In this document: piece after piece, positions 1 through 6,363 of the stretch | How positions within the stretch are numbered: the first letter of the stretch is position 1 | How the letters are laid out: the number at the start of each line of letters is the position of its first letter | Assembly (NCBI GenBank): GCA_965602785.1 | Contig: CBFDAH010000081.1 | Coordinates: 1 to 11,995, forward strand | From: JBGSLA01 sp965602785 | GTDB taxonomy: Bacteria; Desulfobacterota; Desulfobaccia; Desulfobaccales; 0-14-0-80-60-11 | Reading direction: 5' to 3' | Length of the DNA stretch: 11,995 bases | Program-made: the position numbers and the translations under genes | The notes under the pieces: model-generated | Told to the model about the DNA's origin: nothing | Databases searched by the model: none | Seen by the model: the letters and a program-made list of their open reading frames with translations, nothing else

Positions 1-11
1 TTACTTTATAC

Positions 12-84
12 GCCTTAAAGGGGTTGGGGGAGGGAGCTTGAGGGAGGGGGTAGGGGCCCACGGCCCCTAGCCCCCTCCCTCAAA
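12..84. repeat. G-rich dispersed repeat with long hairpin
   Basis: A G-rich segment (G-runs at 20-23, 26-30, 32-34, 42-44, 46-50, 53-56) whose right half folds into a near-perfect hairpin. The left arm is 38-58, the loop 59-61 and the right arm 62-83, with a single bulged C. The same G-rich module, beginning like TTAAAGGGGTTGGGGG, recurs at 1548-1615, in inverted form near 2273-2295, and partially at 7768-7800. It ends about 100 bp before the oxidoreductase gene. It could terminate transcription from an upstream gene outside the window. The rest of the gap (85-184) shows no clear promoter. Confidence 0.75.
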
Positions 85-184
85 ACCATAAGCTACTCCT
101 ACTACAGGCGGGAAATTTATGCAAGACGGGAGGTGGGGGGGAATTTTTCTTTCCGAGGGCGCCAGTTTTCGCTAAGATAAGGGC

Positions 185-1414
185 ATGCGCTACGTCATCA
201 TCGGCACCAGCGCCGCCGGCCTGGCCGCCGCGGAAACCCTCCGGGCCTGGGACCGGCAGGGGAGCATTACTCTCATCAGCGACGAGACGCACCTCCCCTA
301 TAGCCGACCCCTGCTGACGTATCTCTTGGGCCGGGAAATTTCGCCTGACAAGATTTTCCTCAAGTCCACCGATTACTTTGCACAATGGGGCTTTACGCCG
401 CTCCTGGGTGAGCCCGTGGTTCAGGTGGACCCGGAGGCCCATGAAGTCCGCCTGGCTGGCGGGACTGTGGTCCCTTACGACCGGCTGCTCATCGCCTCCG
501 GGGCCAGGCCTCGATACCCAGATATTCCCGGTCTGAACCTGGAGGGGGTTTACACCCTCCGGCATCTGGCGGACCTGGACCGCCTGGAGGCCGGTCTCCC
601 TGAGGGCGGCACCGTGGTGGTGGTGGGAGCCGGGGCGGTGGGTTTGAAGGTGGCAGACGGCCTGGCTTCCCGGGGCCTGACGGTGCGCCTCCTGGCCCGG
701 GGGGCCCAGCCCCTCACCCGCATTTTGGATCCCCTCTCCGCCGAACTGCTCATGGAGGTCATCAAGGAGAAAGGCATAGATCTCCATCTCCACTCCTGGC
801 CCGAGGCCATCCTGGGGGACAAGGGCCGGGTGGTTGGGGTGGCTCTGAACGACAACCGCGAGCTTAAGGCCCAGGCGGTGATCTTCTCAGTGGGGGTGGA
901 GCCCCGGGTGGGCTTCCTTGCCGGGACTGGGCTGGCGGAATCAGACGGCATCGGGGTGGATTCCTTCATGCGAACCAGTTCCACCGACATCTTTGCTGCG
1001 GGAGATTGCTGCGTGCCGCGCCACCTCATCACCGGTCAGCCGAGGGCCTTCCACATCTGGCCAGCGGCTGTGGCCCAGGGGCAGGTGGCCGGGGCCAACC
1101 TGGCGGGCGGGTGGCGGCGTTACGACGGCATTCTGCCCCAGAACAGCATTTCTCTTAAAGGCTTTCGTATCATTACCGGCGGTCACTTTGCACCCGACAC
1201 CCAAGACGGGGAAATTTTCTCCGAACTGGACCGGCGGCGCCGTCACTATCGACGTCTGGTGTTCCAGGAGGGCCGCCTGGTGGGGGTGACCCTGGTGGGG
1301 CCGGTCACGGATGCGGGTATTTATTTTCAGATTATGGCCCAAAAAATCCAGGTAGACACATTACCTGCTGATCCCCACGGTGCGGATTTCCATCCGGGCA
1401 GGTTGTGGGGGTAA
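185..1414 (+). CDS. FAD/NAD(P)-dependent pyridine nucleotide-disulfide-type oxidoreductase
   Basis: This 409-residue protein has the two-dinucleotide-fold layout of the NADH oxidase / ferredoxin reductase-like flavoenzymes. An N-terminal FAD site (GTSAAG, residues 7-12) is followed by LPYSRPLL (37-44), typical of this family. A second Rossmann motif for NAD(P)H (GAGAVG, 148-153) and the FAD-pyrophosphate motif DIFAAGD (268-274) follow. The Cys of the NADH-oxidase/CoA-reductase active site (usually S-x-x-x-C after the PYSRP region) is not evident, so it is probably an electron-transfer flavoenzyme rather than a disulfide reductase. Cys275-Cys276 directly follow the FAD motif and are unusual. 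The next gene encodes a polyferredoxin; such flavoenzymes are known partners of CooF-type ferredoxins, so electron exchange between NAD(P)H and ferredoxin is the likely role (inference). The start has only a weak, close AAGGG upstream. The C-terminal end (residues 380-409) looks natural. Confidence 0.9.
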   Translation: MRYVIIGTSAAGLAAAETLRAWDRQGSITLISDETHLPYSRPLLTYLLGREISPDKIFLKSTDYFAQWGFTPLLGEPVVQVDPEAHEVRLAGGTVVPYDRLLIASGARPRYPDIPGLNLEGVYTLRHLADLDRLEAGLPEGGTVVVVGAGAVGLKVADGLASRGLTVRLLARGAQPLTRILDPLSAELLMEVIKEKGIDLHLHSWPEAILGDKGRVVGVALNDNRELKAQAVIFSVGVEPRVGFLAGTGLAESDGIGVDSFMRTSSTDIFAAGDCCVPRHLITGQPRAFHIWPAAVAQGQVAGANLAGGWRRYDGILPQNSISLKGFRIITGGHFAPDTQDGEIFSELDRRRRHYRRLVFQEGRLVGVTLVGPVTDAGIYFQIMAQKIQVDTLPADPHGADFHPGRLWG

Positions 1415-1416
1415 AA

Positions 1417-1615
1417 GTTTTTGTGGGGGGAGGGCCGGGGGACCGCGGGTCTCCCACCCTCCCCTCGAACTCCCCTCCCCACCCTCTTCAGGGAGTCCGG
1501 GAAGGTGGGCCTTTCAGACCCGACTTCACCGGCTTAAAAAGCAACTCCAAGGGATTGGGGGTGGGGGCTTGGGGGAGGGGGTAAGGGGCTGTGCTCCTTA
1601 GCCCCCCCCTTAAAA
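1417..1615. repeat. Composite intergenic repeat (three modules)
   Basis: The whole gap between the oxidoreductase and ferredoxin genes is repeat. Module A (1417-1492, starting GTTTTTGTGGGG and rich in C-runs at its right side) has a clear homologue at 7627-7702 and a looser one at 2363-2437. Module B (1497-1532) is a hairpin with arms of about 13 bp whose counterpart is 2310-2346 in the opposite orientation. Module C (1548-1615) is the G-rich element also seen at 12-84. It contains GGGGG-T-GGGGG-CTT-GGGGG-A-GGGGG (1557-1581) and then folds back on 1597-1611. The insertion separates two genes that would otherwise be expected to be tightly coupled. Confidence 0.75.
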
Positions 1616-1637
1616 TAAACCAAACTAGAGGAAACGC

Positions 1638-2222
1638 ATGAAAACCGTCATTGTCCATCCTGAGCGCTGCGTAGGATGTTTCCAGTGCCGGATTGCCTGC
1701 GCTGTGGAACATTCCCGGACGAAAGAGTTGGCGGGGGCGCTCTTCGAAGAGGTCCGGCCCCAGCCTCGGCTGCGCATCTATCCGGGGCGCCAGAACCTGG
1801 CCTTCCCCAACAAGTGCCGCCACTGCGACCCGGCGCCCTGCCAGCAGGTGTGCATCGCCGGGGCCATCAGCCGGATGTCCCGGGGCACGGTGCAGATCGA
1901 CCCGGACCGCTGCATCAATTGCGCCATGTGTGCCATGGCCTGTCCCTTCGGGGTTCTCACCTACGCGGCCACCCATAAAGCACCGGAACGGCACGCCGTG
2001 GCCCTGAAGTGCGACCAGTGCCCGGAGCGGGAAGCCGTGGGCCGGATACCGGCCTGTGTCGAGGTCTGCAAGGTGGGGGCGCTTACGTATGGCCAGGTGC
2101 AAGACACCCAGGCGGACAAGGGCCGGGCCCTGGCCCAGGCGGTTTTCCAATCCCTCCAGGCGGAGAAAGAAGCCGGCCCCGCCCTCCCGGACACCGTTCT
2201 CCTCTGGCGGCAGTTGACCTGA
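1638..2222 (+). CDS. Four-[4Fe-4S] ferredoxin, CooF/HycB-like electron-transfer subunit
   Basis: This 194-residue iron-sulfur protein has sixteen cysteines in the four-cluster pattern of the CooF/HycB/HydN family. The groups are C11-C14-C17-C21, C60-C63-C68-C72, C92-C95-C98-C102 (followed by Pro) and C125-C128-C140-C144. There is no signal peptide, so it should act in the cytoplasm, carrying electrons between a catalytic oxidoreductase (CO dehydrogenase, formate dehydrogenase or hydrogenase in known relatives) and a flavoprotein or membrane complex. The preceding gene is an FAD/NAD(P) oxidoreductase, which matches the known ferredoxin-flavoenzyme pairing. The catalytic partner is not in the window and could lie upstream. 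The start is supported by AGAGG about six bases before ATG. The last 45 residues lie beyond the clusters, are helical in character and are not recognised. Family is certain; the exact subtype is not. Confidence 0.92.
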   Translation: MKTVIVHPERCVGCFQCRIACAVEHSRTKELAGALFEEVRPQPRLRIYPGRQNLAFPNKCRHCDPAPCQQVCIAGAISRMSRGTVQIDPDRCINCAMCAMACPFGVLTYAATHKAPERHAVALKCDQCPEREAVGRIPACVEVCKVGALTYGQVQDTQADKGRALAQAVFQSLQAEKEAGPALPDTVLLWRQLT

Positions 2223-2272
2223 GGAGGCCGGCAGCCCAATTGGTTCAACACCGGCGGGGTCCGTCCGCCGCC

Positions 2273-2355
2273 GTCCCCCTCCCCCAATCCCTTGATGGGA
2301 AAAAAGAAACCGGGGAAATCGGGGCTATCAGGCCCGATTTCCCCGGCTCCCTTTT
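2273..2355. repeat. Inverted copy of the composite repeat, with 14-bp hairpin
   Basis: CCCCCAATCCCTT followed by a perfect 14-bp stem (2310-2323 with 2333-2346, loop of 9). Read on the minus strand it aligns with 1491-1570: the same flanking blocks and the same hairpin spacing, but diverged stem sequences that still pair. It lies between the convergent ferredoxin and purM genes, so it could also serve as a bidirectional terminator, although no T-run follows. Confidence 0.7.
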
Positions 2356-2362
2356 GCGGGTT

Positions 2363-2437
2363 GGGTGGGGGGTGTAGGGGGAGGGCCGGGAGCACAGGCT
2401 TCCAGCCTGTGCTCAGGTCCCTGGCCTTCCCCCACAA
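2363..2437. repeat. G-rich repeat containing an 11-bp palindrome
   Basis: A perfect inverted repeat, GAGCACAGGCT / AGCCTGTGCTC (2390-2400 and 2404-2414, loop TCC), nested inside outer complementary blocks GGGGGAGGGCC and GGCCTTCCCCC. The inner palindrome resembles the widespread intergenic repeat that also occurs at 7710-7760 as GCACGGGCT..AGCCCGTGC. It ends directly before the purM stop codon. Confidence 0.7.
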
Positions 2438-2442
2438 TACAG

Positions 2443-3486
2443 TCAGCCGAACAGCACTGAGGGAGCGTCGTTTTTACGCTCCACAATGTGGCCGATGACG
2501 AAGGCCTCTTCGTTGAGGCCTTGGAGGCGCTGGAGGACGTCGGCTTCCGATTCGGGAGGAACGGTCACTACCAGGCCGATGCCGTTATTGAAGGTGCGGA
2601 GCATTTCAGGGAGGGGAATGTTACCCTTGTCCTGAAGAAAACGAAAAATAGGGGGCACCGGCCAGCTGTCCAGATGGACCACCGCCTGGCAGGTGCGGGG
2701 CAGGATCCGGGGCAGGTTGTGGGTGAGGCCGCCGCCGGTAATATGACAGATGCCGCTTAAGGGAAAGTCTCGCAGGAGGTTTTTGACCGTCTCCACGTAA
2801 ATGCGGGAGGGCTTGAGGAGCTCCTCACCCAGCGGGCCATCCAGGTCGGGGATATCGTCCAGTACGGCAAGGCCGTGGCGCTCGAAGAGGACCTTGCGCA
2901 CCAGAGAAAAGCCATTGGCGTGCAAGCCGTTGGAGGCCAGTCCGATCAAGCGGTGTCCCACCGCGATGTCGGAGCCGTCCACCAGGTGCTCCCGCTCCGC
3001 CACTCCCACCACGAAGCCGGCCAGGTCGTAGTCCCCATCTTGATAAAGTCCTGGCATCTCTGCGGTTTCCCCGCCGATGAGAGAGCAGCGAGCCTGAGAA
3101 CAGCCCTGGGTGATGCCTTCAATGATCTGGATGGCGGTTGCGGATTTGAGCCGGCCCATGGCCAGATAGTCCAGAAAAAAGAGGGGGGTGGCCCCGCAGG
3201 TGATGATATCGTTGACACACATGGCCACCAGATCAATACCGATGGTGTCGTGGCGGTCCATGAGAATGGCGATTTTAATTTTTGTGCCCACCCCGTCAGT
3301 GGCCGAAACCAGGACCGGGCTGCGGTATTTTTCCACGTCCAGCTGGAAAAGCCCGCCAAAGCCACCGATATCCCCCAAGACGCCGGTGCGGTGGGTGGCT
3401 TTCACCAGGGGGAGGATGCTTTTGACGAAGGCGTCCGCCTTGTCGATGTCCACCCCCGCTTCTTTATACGTGATGGGCTCGCTCAT
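2443..3486 (-). CDS. purM: Phosphoribosylformylglycinamidine cyclo-ligase (AIR synthetase)
   Basis: PurM closes the imidazole ring in de novo purine synthesis: FGAM + ATP to AIR + ADP + Pi (EC 6.3.3.1), as a cytoplasmic homodimer. The 347-residue length is usual for the family. Visible signatures are YKEAGVDI (7-14), GGFGGLF (41-47), the ATP-site SATDGVGTK (61-69), GIDLVAMCVNDI (83-94), GGETAEMPG (138-146) and GLASNGLHANG further on. ATG is preceded by GGGGGAGG with nine bases of spacing. The gene follows the DUF134 gene on the same strand with 75 bp between, so cotranscription is possible. No other pur gene is present, so purine synthesis genes are dispersed in this genome, at least here. 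Nothing in the sequence looks damaged. Confidence 0.97.
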   Translation of the reverse strand: MSEPITYKEAGVDIDKADAFVKSILPLVKATHRTGVLGDIGGFGGLFQLDVEKYRSPVLVSATDGVGTKIKIAILMDRHDTIGIDLVAMCVNDIITCGATPLFFLDYLAMGRLKSATAIQIIEGITQGCSQARCSLIGGETAEMPGLYQDGDYDLAGFVVGVAEREHLVDGSDIAVGHRLIGLASNGLHANGFSLVRKVLFERHGLAVLDDIPDLDGPLGEELLKPSRIYVETVKNLLRDFPLSGICHITGGGLTHNLPRILPRTCQAVVHLDSWPVPPIFRFLQDKGNIPLPEMLRTFNNGIGLVVTVPPESEADVLQRLQGLNEEAFVIGHIVERKNDAPSVLFG

Positions 3487-3561
3487 GAAGCCGGTCCTCC
3501 CCCATAAGACGGTAGTGGCGCCGGGAAATGCCTAGAAGTACCAGGAGGGCGAGACAAAACG

Positions 3562-3969
3562 TCAGGGTGTGGAGTCTTTTTCCTCAGGGTCGCCGCATTT
3601 GACGCAGACGGGATCAGCTTCCCCTTCTGCCGGAGAGGGCCCCCGGGTCCCGCACTTGGGGCACAGACACTCTACGCCTTCCAGGATGTACTCCCCCCCT
3701 TCGATGCGGATGGCCTTCCCGTGCACCAGGGCATCGGCGACGGTCCGGTGGGCCCGGGCCAGCATCCGGGTGACCGTGGGCCGGGACACCTTGAGTTGTT
3801 TGGCCGCCTCCTCGTGGCTCATACCGAGGTAATCAGCAAGGCGCAGGGCCTCCAGTTCGTCCACGGTGATCACTGCGTGTTCCAAAACCCGCAAAGGTAT
3901 CCCCTGGGGCTTGAAAAAGGTTACCCCCGGTTCCCGCTCCACCCAACGACATTTTCTAGGTCTGGGCAT
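3562..3969 (-). CDS. DUF134 family helix-turn-helix / zinc-ribbon protein
   Basis: A 135-residue member of the DUF134 family, small predicted DNA-binding proteins of unknown target. The conserved MPRPRKCR start, the PxGIPLRVLE block, and VDELEALRLADYLGMSHEEA leading into the HTH with SRPTVTRML (about 63-71) are all present, followed by KAIRIEGG. The C-terminus carries two CxxC pairs (CPKC and CVKC, about 103-124) that could bind zinc or Fe-S; not every family member has this tail. The start is fixed by the conserved N-terminus, although GGGAGG abuts the ATG with essentially no spacing. It is divergent from the purine nucleoside phosphorylase gene and upstream of purM, so a role in purine-gene control is conceivable but is only a guess from position. 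Confidence 0.92.
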   Translation of the reverse strand: MPRPRKCRWVEREPGVTFFKPQGIPLRVLEHAVITVDELEALRLADYLGMSHEEAAKQLKVSRPTVTRMLARAHRTVADALVHGKAIRIEGGEYILEGVECLCPKCGTRGPSPAEGEADPVCVKCGDPEEKDSTP

Positions 3970-3991
3970 CCTCCCGCCGCGTGTGAAAATT

Positions 3992-4027
3992 CTTATACTT
4001 TTTAATCCGGCGCGCCAAGACTGTCAA
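3992..4027 (-). promoter_or_regulatory. Possible promoter for the DUF134-purM pair
   Basis: On the minus strand there is TATAAG (3992-3997), a -10-like box about 20 bases before the DUF134 start codon. TTGACA is a perfect -35 (4022-4027), but the 24-base gap is too long for a standard sigma-70 pair; a weaker TCTTGG at proper spacing lies between. An intact TTGACA so close by is suggestive only. Confidence 0.3.
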
Positions 4028-4062
4028 GGAGAAACCCTGAAACAAGCTGTTAAGGCCCCTGA

Positions 4063-4091
4063 TTGACGCCCGAAAAAAAAGTCTTTATGGT
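4063..4091 (+). promoter_or_regulatory. Candidate sigma-70-type promoter for the PNP gene
   Basis: TTGACG (4063-4068) and TATGGT (4086-4091) are separated by 17 bases, with an A8 run in the spacer. This would start transcription about 70 bases before the PNP start codon. It was matched by eye to the consensus only. Confidence 0.4.
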
Positions 4092-4171
4092 GAACATGCT
4101 GCCTTGGGGAAAAAAGCAGTAGGTAAAAATGACAGCCGTTTCCGCCAACCCACAGACAAGAAGGTAAAATT

Positions 4172-5017
4172 ATGGGAGAGATGTATCGCGGTCAGGTGGC
4201 AGAGGTCGCCCGGTTTGTATCTGATAAACTCGAGGGCCGGCCGGAGTGGGGCATTATTATGGGCACCGGGCAGAAGCTCCTGGCGGAGCATCTGGTGGAC
4301 GGGGGGGCTTTGGCTTACGAGGAGTTGCCCCACTTCCCCCGGGCCACCAGCCCCACTCACCAGGGGCGACTGTGCTGGGGCCGCCTGGCCGGGAGGCCGG
4401 TGGTGGTCTTCCAGGGACGGGTTCACGCCTACGAAGGCTATTCCCTCTCCCAGGTGGCCATGCCGGTGCGTCTCCTGGCGGAGCTGGGGGTGAAAAATCT
4501 GCTCATCACCAACGCCGCCGGGGGGTTGAATCCACACTTTCAAGGTGGGGAGCTCATGCTCATCGCCGACCACATCAATCTCCTGGGGGACAATCCCCTG
4601 GTGGGAGAAAACGTCGAGGAATGGGGGCCCCGCTTCCCTGATATGAGCAGGGTTTATGACCGCGCTTTGATGGTTTTGGCGGCAGAAGTGGCCCGCCGGG
4701 AGGGGATCATTCTCCGGAAAGGGGTCTATGTGGCGGTGAAGGGGCCGAGCCTGGAGACTCCGGCGGAGACCAGGTTCCTCCGGCTCATCGGGGCCGATGC
4801 GGTGGGCATGTCCACCGCGGCCGAAGTTATTGCCGCAGTGCATGCGGGTTTGCGTATCCTGGGGGTCTCCATTATCAGCAACGTGAACCTGCCGGACGCC
4901 ATGGCCCCCATAACCCTGGAAGAAATCGTGGCTACGGTGGCCCGGGCTGAAACGCGACTGGTCCGGCTTATCCTGGGGGTCTTGGAAGGGACCGCCGACT
5001 TGGGGGAAAAAGAATAA
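4172..5017 (+). CDS. Purine-nucleoside phosphorylase (trimeric PNP/MTAP family)
   Basis: A 281-residue member of the trimeric PNP/MTAP family, which splits purine nucleosides with phosphate into free base and ribose-1-phosphate (EC 2.4.2.1) for salvage. Signatures are GRVHAYEGY (82-90), TNAAGGLN (113-120), GELMLIADHINLLGDNPL (126-143), GPSLETPAE (191-199), GADAVGMST (207-215) and SIISN (233-237). Glu195 and Asn237 correspond to the base-binding Glu/Asn of inosine/guanosine phosphorylases; MTA phosphorylases have Asp at the latter site, so 6-oxopurine specificity is favoured. The N-terminal phosphate loop reads MGTGQ (30-34) rather than the common GSGLG, a mild oddity. ATG 4172 has AAGG about seven bases upstream and fits better than the second Met at 4181. 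It is divergent from DUF134 and convergent with the zinc-ribbon gene. The gene could be named punA, but the symbol is not certain. Confidence 0.93.
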   Translation: MGEMYRGQVAEVARFVSDKLEGRPEWGIIMGTGQKLLAEHLVDGGALAYEELPHFPRATSPTHQGRLCWGRLAGRPVVVFQGRVHAYEGYSLSQVAMPVRLLAELGVKNLLITNAAGGLNPHFQGGELMLIADHINLLGDNPLVGENVEEWGPRFPDMSRVYDRALMVLAAEVARREGIILRKGVYVAVKGPSLETPAETRFLRLIGADAVGMSTAAEVIAAVHAGLRILGVSIISNVNLPDAMAPITLEEIVATVARAETRLVRLILGVLEGTADLGEKE

Positions 5018-5048
5018 TCTCGAAGCCGAAGGGGGAAGAATAAGGGAG

Positions 5049-5098
5049 TCCCTCTCCTCCCCCCGGACTCTCCGGGGCCTGGTCCGGGAGGGGAGGGA
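5049..5098. terminator. Long inverted repeat between convergent genes
   Basis: The left arm 5049-5068 (TCCCTCTCC..GGAC) pairs with the right arm 5082-5098 (GTCCGGGAGGGGAGGGA), with one T-G wobble and a three-C bulge. It sits between the ends of the PNP and zinc-ribbon genes, where a bidirectional terminator is expected. No T-run follows, so it may equally be another C/G-rich repeat. Confidence 0.45.
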
Positions 5099-5154
5099 AT
5101 CTGGGATAGAAGGTGGAGGCCCGCGGCCTCACCCTTTTGCAGCTGGCCGCAAAT

Positions 5155-5508
5155 CTACTTTCTCGTCTTGGCCCCCTTGGGCCCCTTGGCCCTTTTGGGC
5201 GGGGGCTCGGTGGAGGCGAGAACCTCCATGGACACCTCCGCCGGGGCGGCCTTGGCCTTGGCTGCGGCAGCTTTTTTGGGGGCCGCGGGGGCGGCCTTCT
5301 TGGGTGCAGCAGCTTTGGGAGCAGCCTTCTTGGCCGGATCAGCCTTCTTGGCCGGAGCAGCCTTCGGGGCCGCAGGGGCCGCATCTCCTAAGATATAGAC
5401 CCGCTGGTCCGCAGGCAGATTTTCCAGAGAGGCGTTGCACGCGGTGCAGGTCTTCAGGTCAAGGGCATTTGCTGCCTGGCATTTAGGGCACTTGAGCCAC
5501 AGCCCCAT
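5155..5508 (-). CDS. Small zinc-ribbon protein with Ala/Lys/Pro-rich histone-like tail
   Basis: This 117-residue protein has an N-terminal treble-clef/zinc-ribbon signature (C7-P-K-C10 and C21-T-A-C24), a short linker ending in QRVYILGD (35-42), then a low-complexity Ala/Pro/Lys tract (about 43-93). An acidic/hydrophobic patch follows (EVSMEVLASTEPPP, about 91-104), and the last dozen residues are strongly basic (KRAKGPKGAKTRK). The tail resembles bacterial histone H1-like or AlgP-type C-termini, which bind nucleic acid without sequence specificity. A DNA- or RNA-binding role is therefore inferred; no specific family is recognised. GGAGG seven bases before ATG supports the start. It is monocistronic, convergent with PNP and divergent from ridA. 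The repeated AAPKK-like units make the tail prone to length change by slippage. Confidence 0.8.
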   Translation of the reverse strand: MGLWLKCPKCQAANALDLKTCTACNASLENLPADQRVYILGDAAPAAPKAAPAKKADPAKKAAPKAAAPKKAAPAAPKKAAAAKAKAAPAEVSMEVLASTEPPPKRAKGPKGAKTRK

Positions 5509-5535
5509 GTAGGTTCCTCCATGTTGTTTTTGTTT

Positions 5536-5564
5536 CCAATAACAAACCTTTAACCAATCTTCAA
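5536..5564 (-). promoter_or_regulatory. Candidate promoter for the zinc-ribbon gene
   Basis: Minus-strand TTGAAG (5559-5564) and TATTGG (5536-5541) with a 17-base spacer, in an AT-rich stretch that stands out from the GC-rich surroundings. It lies about 28 bases before the start codon. Confidence 0.4.
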
Positions 5565-5685
5565 GAATTTTCTTTAAGGTATTTAGAACACGGAGCCATT
5601 TCCCGGCCGGGTTGAAAAAGAAAATTCCCCCCGGCGCTTCGGCCCCGCGCCAGAAAAACCCCTTATTCTCAGAGGAAAACCAAGA

Positions 5686-5749
5686 TATACTGCGGGTGAA
5701 TCACAGAACAGGGTCATCCCTTAATCAGGGTTTTCGTATCATCTTACGA
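5686..5749 (+). promoter_or_regulatory. Possible ridA promoter and small inverted repeat
   Basis: TATACT (5686-5691) matches a -10 box at five of six positions, with no good -35 at 17 bases. Downstream, TCGTA (5734-5738) and TACGA (5745-5749) form a short inverted repeat just before the ribosome binding site, which could be an operator or chance. Confidence 0.25.
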
Positions 5750-5766
5750 TAACCGCGAGAGGTGCC

Positions 5767-6150
5767 ATGAAAAAGAAGATCATTCAGACCGACCAGGCCC
5801 CCCAGGCCGTGGGTCCTTACAGCCAGGCAGTGGCCGCTGGGCCTTTGGTTTTCGTCTCCGGTCAGATCCCCCTCAATACCCAAGGAGAACTGGTGGATGG
5901 GGATATTGTGGTGCAAACGGCCCAGGTGCTCGACAACCTGAAGGCGGTCCTGGCCGCGGCCGGGCTCTCCCTCAAGCACGTGGTGAAAACTACGGTGTTT
6001 TTGGCAGACATGGCCGATTTCACCAAGATGAACCGGGTCTACAGTGAGTTTTTCCTGGAGAAGCCGCCGGCTCGAAGCACCATTCAGGTGGCCGCCCTCC
6101 CCAAGGGCGCGGCCGTGGAAATCGAAGCCGTGGCTCTCAGGAAGGATTGA
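5767..6150 (+). CDS. ridA: RidA family reactive intermediate/imine deaminase
   Basis: A 127-residue RidA (YjgF/YER057c/UK114) protein. RidA hydrolyses reactive 2-aminoacrylate and related enamine/imine intermediates released by PLP enzymes, protecting other enzymes; it acts as a cytoplasmic trimer. Family landmarks are AVGPYSQAV (14-22), FVSGQIPL (29-36), Arg103 in PPARSTIQV (the carboxylate-binding arginine), and PKGAAVEIEAVA near the end with Glu118/Glu120. Its length is exactly that of the family. A GAGAGG purine run four bases before ATG supports the start. It stands alone, divergent from the zinc-ribbon gene, and is followed by a terminator-like hairpin. The sequence fits the archetypal deaminase subgroup. 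Confidence 0.96.
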   Translation: MKKKIIQTDQAPQAVGPYSQAVAAGPLVFVSGQIPLNTQGELVDGDIVVQTAQVLDNLKAVLAAAGLSLKHVVKTTVFLADMADFTKMNRVYSEFFLEKPPARSTIQVAALPKGAAVEIEAVALRKD

Positions 6151-6161
6151 TCAGCTTGAGA

Positions 6162-6185
6162 AGGGCAGAAGAGCCCTCGTTTTCT
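6162..6185 (+). terminator. Intrinsic terminator-like hairpin after ridA
   Basis: AGGGC (6162-6166), loop AGAAGA, GCCCT (6173-6177), then CGTTTTCT. The stem is short but the T-rich tail follows directly, twelve bases after the ridA stop codon. Confidence 0.5.
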
Positions 6186-6209
6186 GAGAAAACTGCCAGG
6201 ACATCACTT

Positions 6210-6347
6210 TCGGGTCAATCTGACCCGAGAGGGGGAAGGTGGCGGAACTATGCTAGATTTCCGGTTAGAGCCGGCGGCAACAAGGGGGGTATCGTTTGAG
6301 CGGGGTGCCCCGGCTCCCCCTGGAGCGTAAGGAGCACCCCAGCTCAA
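6210..6347. repeat. Inverted repeats in the convergent ridA/lipoprotein gap
   Basis: Two structures. TCGGGTCA / TGACCCGA (6210-6217 and 6221-6228, 3-base loop) is perfect. The larger one pairs TTGAGC-GGGGTGC (6296-6308) with GCACCCC-A-GCTCAA (6334-6347), and encloses GCTCC/GGAGC (6313-6317, 6322-6326). The second resembles a mobile palindromic intergenic repeat. Either could stop transcription arriving from both sides. Confidence 0.55.
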
Positions 6348-6363
6348 TGAGCCTCCACAAGGA

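Noticed and set aside
80..793. Long minus-strand open frame of 237 codons opposite the oxidoreductase gene
   Set aside because: It lies opposite a clearly conserved flavoprotein in GC-rich DNA, where antisense frames stay open by codon bias; it is rich in Gly, Pro, His and Gln and has no family motif.
12..2437. CRISPR array suggested by recurring repeats in the left 2.4 kb
   Set aside because: Repeats are irregularly spaced, vary in orientation and length, form different modules and have no uniform spacers; no cas genes are present.
4085..4843. 252-codon minus-strand frame opposite the PNP gene
   Set aside because: It is a shadow of the PNP coding strand, with no recognisable domain and low-complexity His/Pro/Gln composition.
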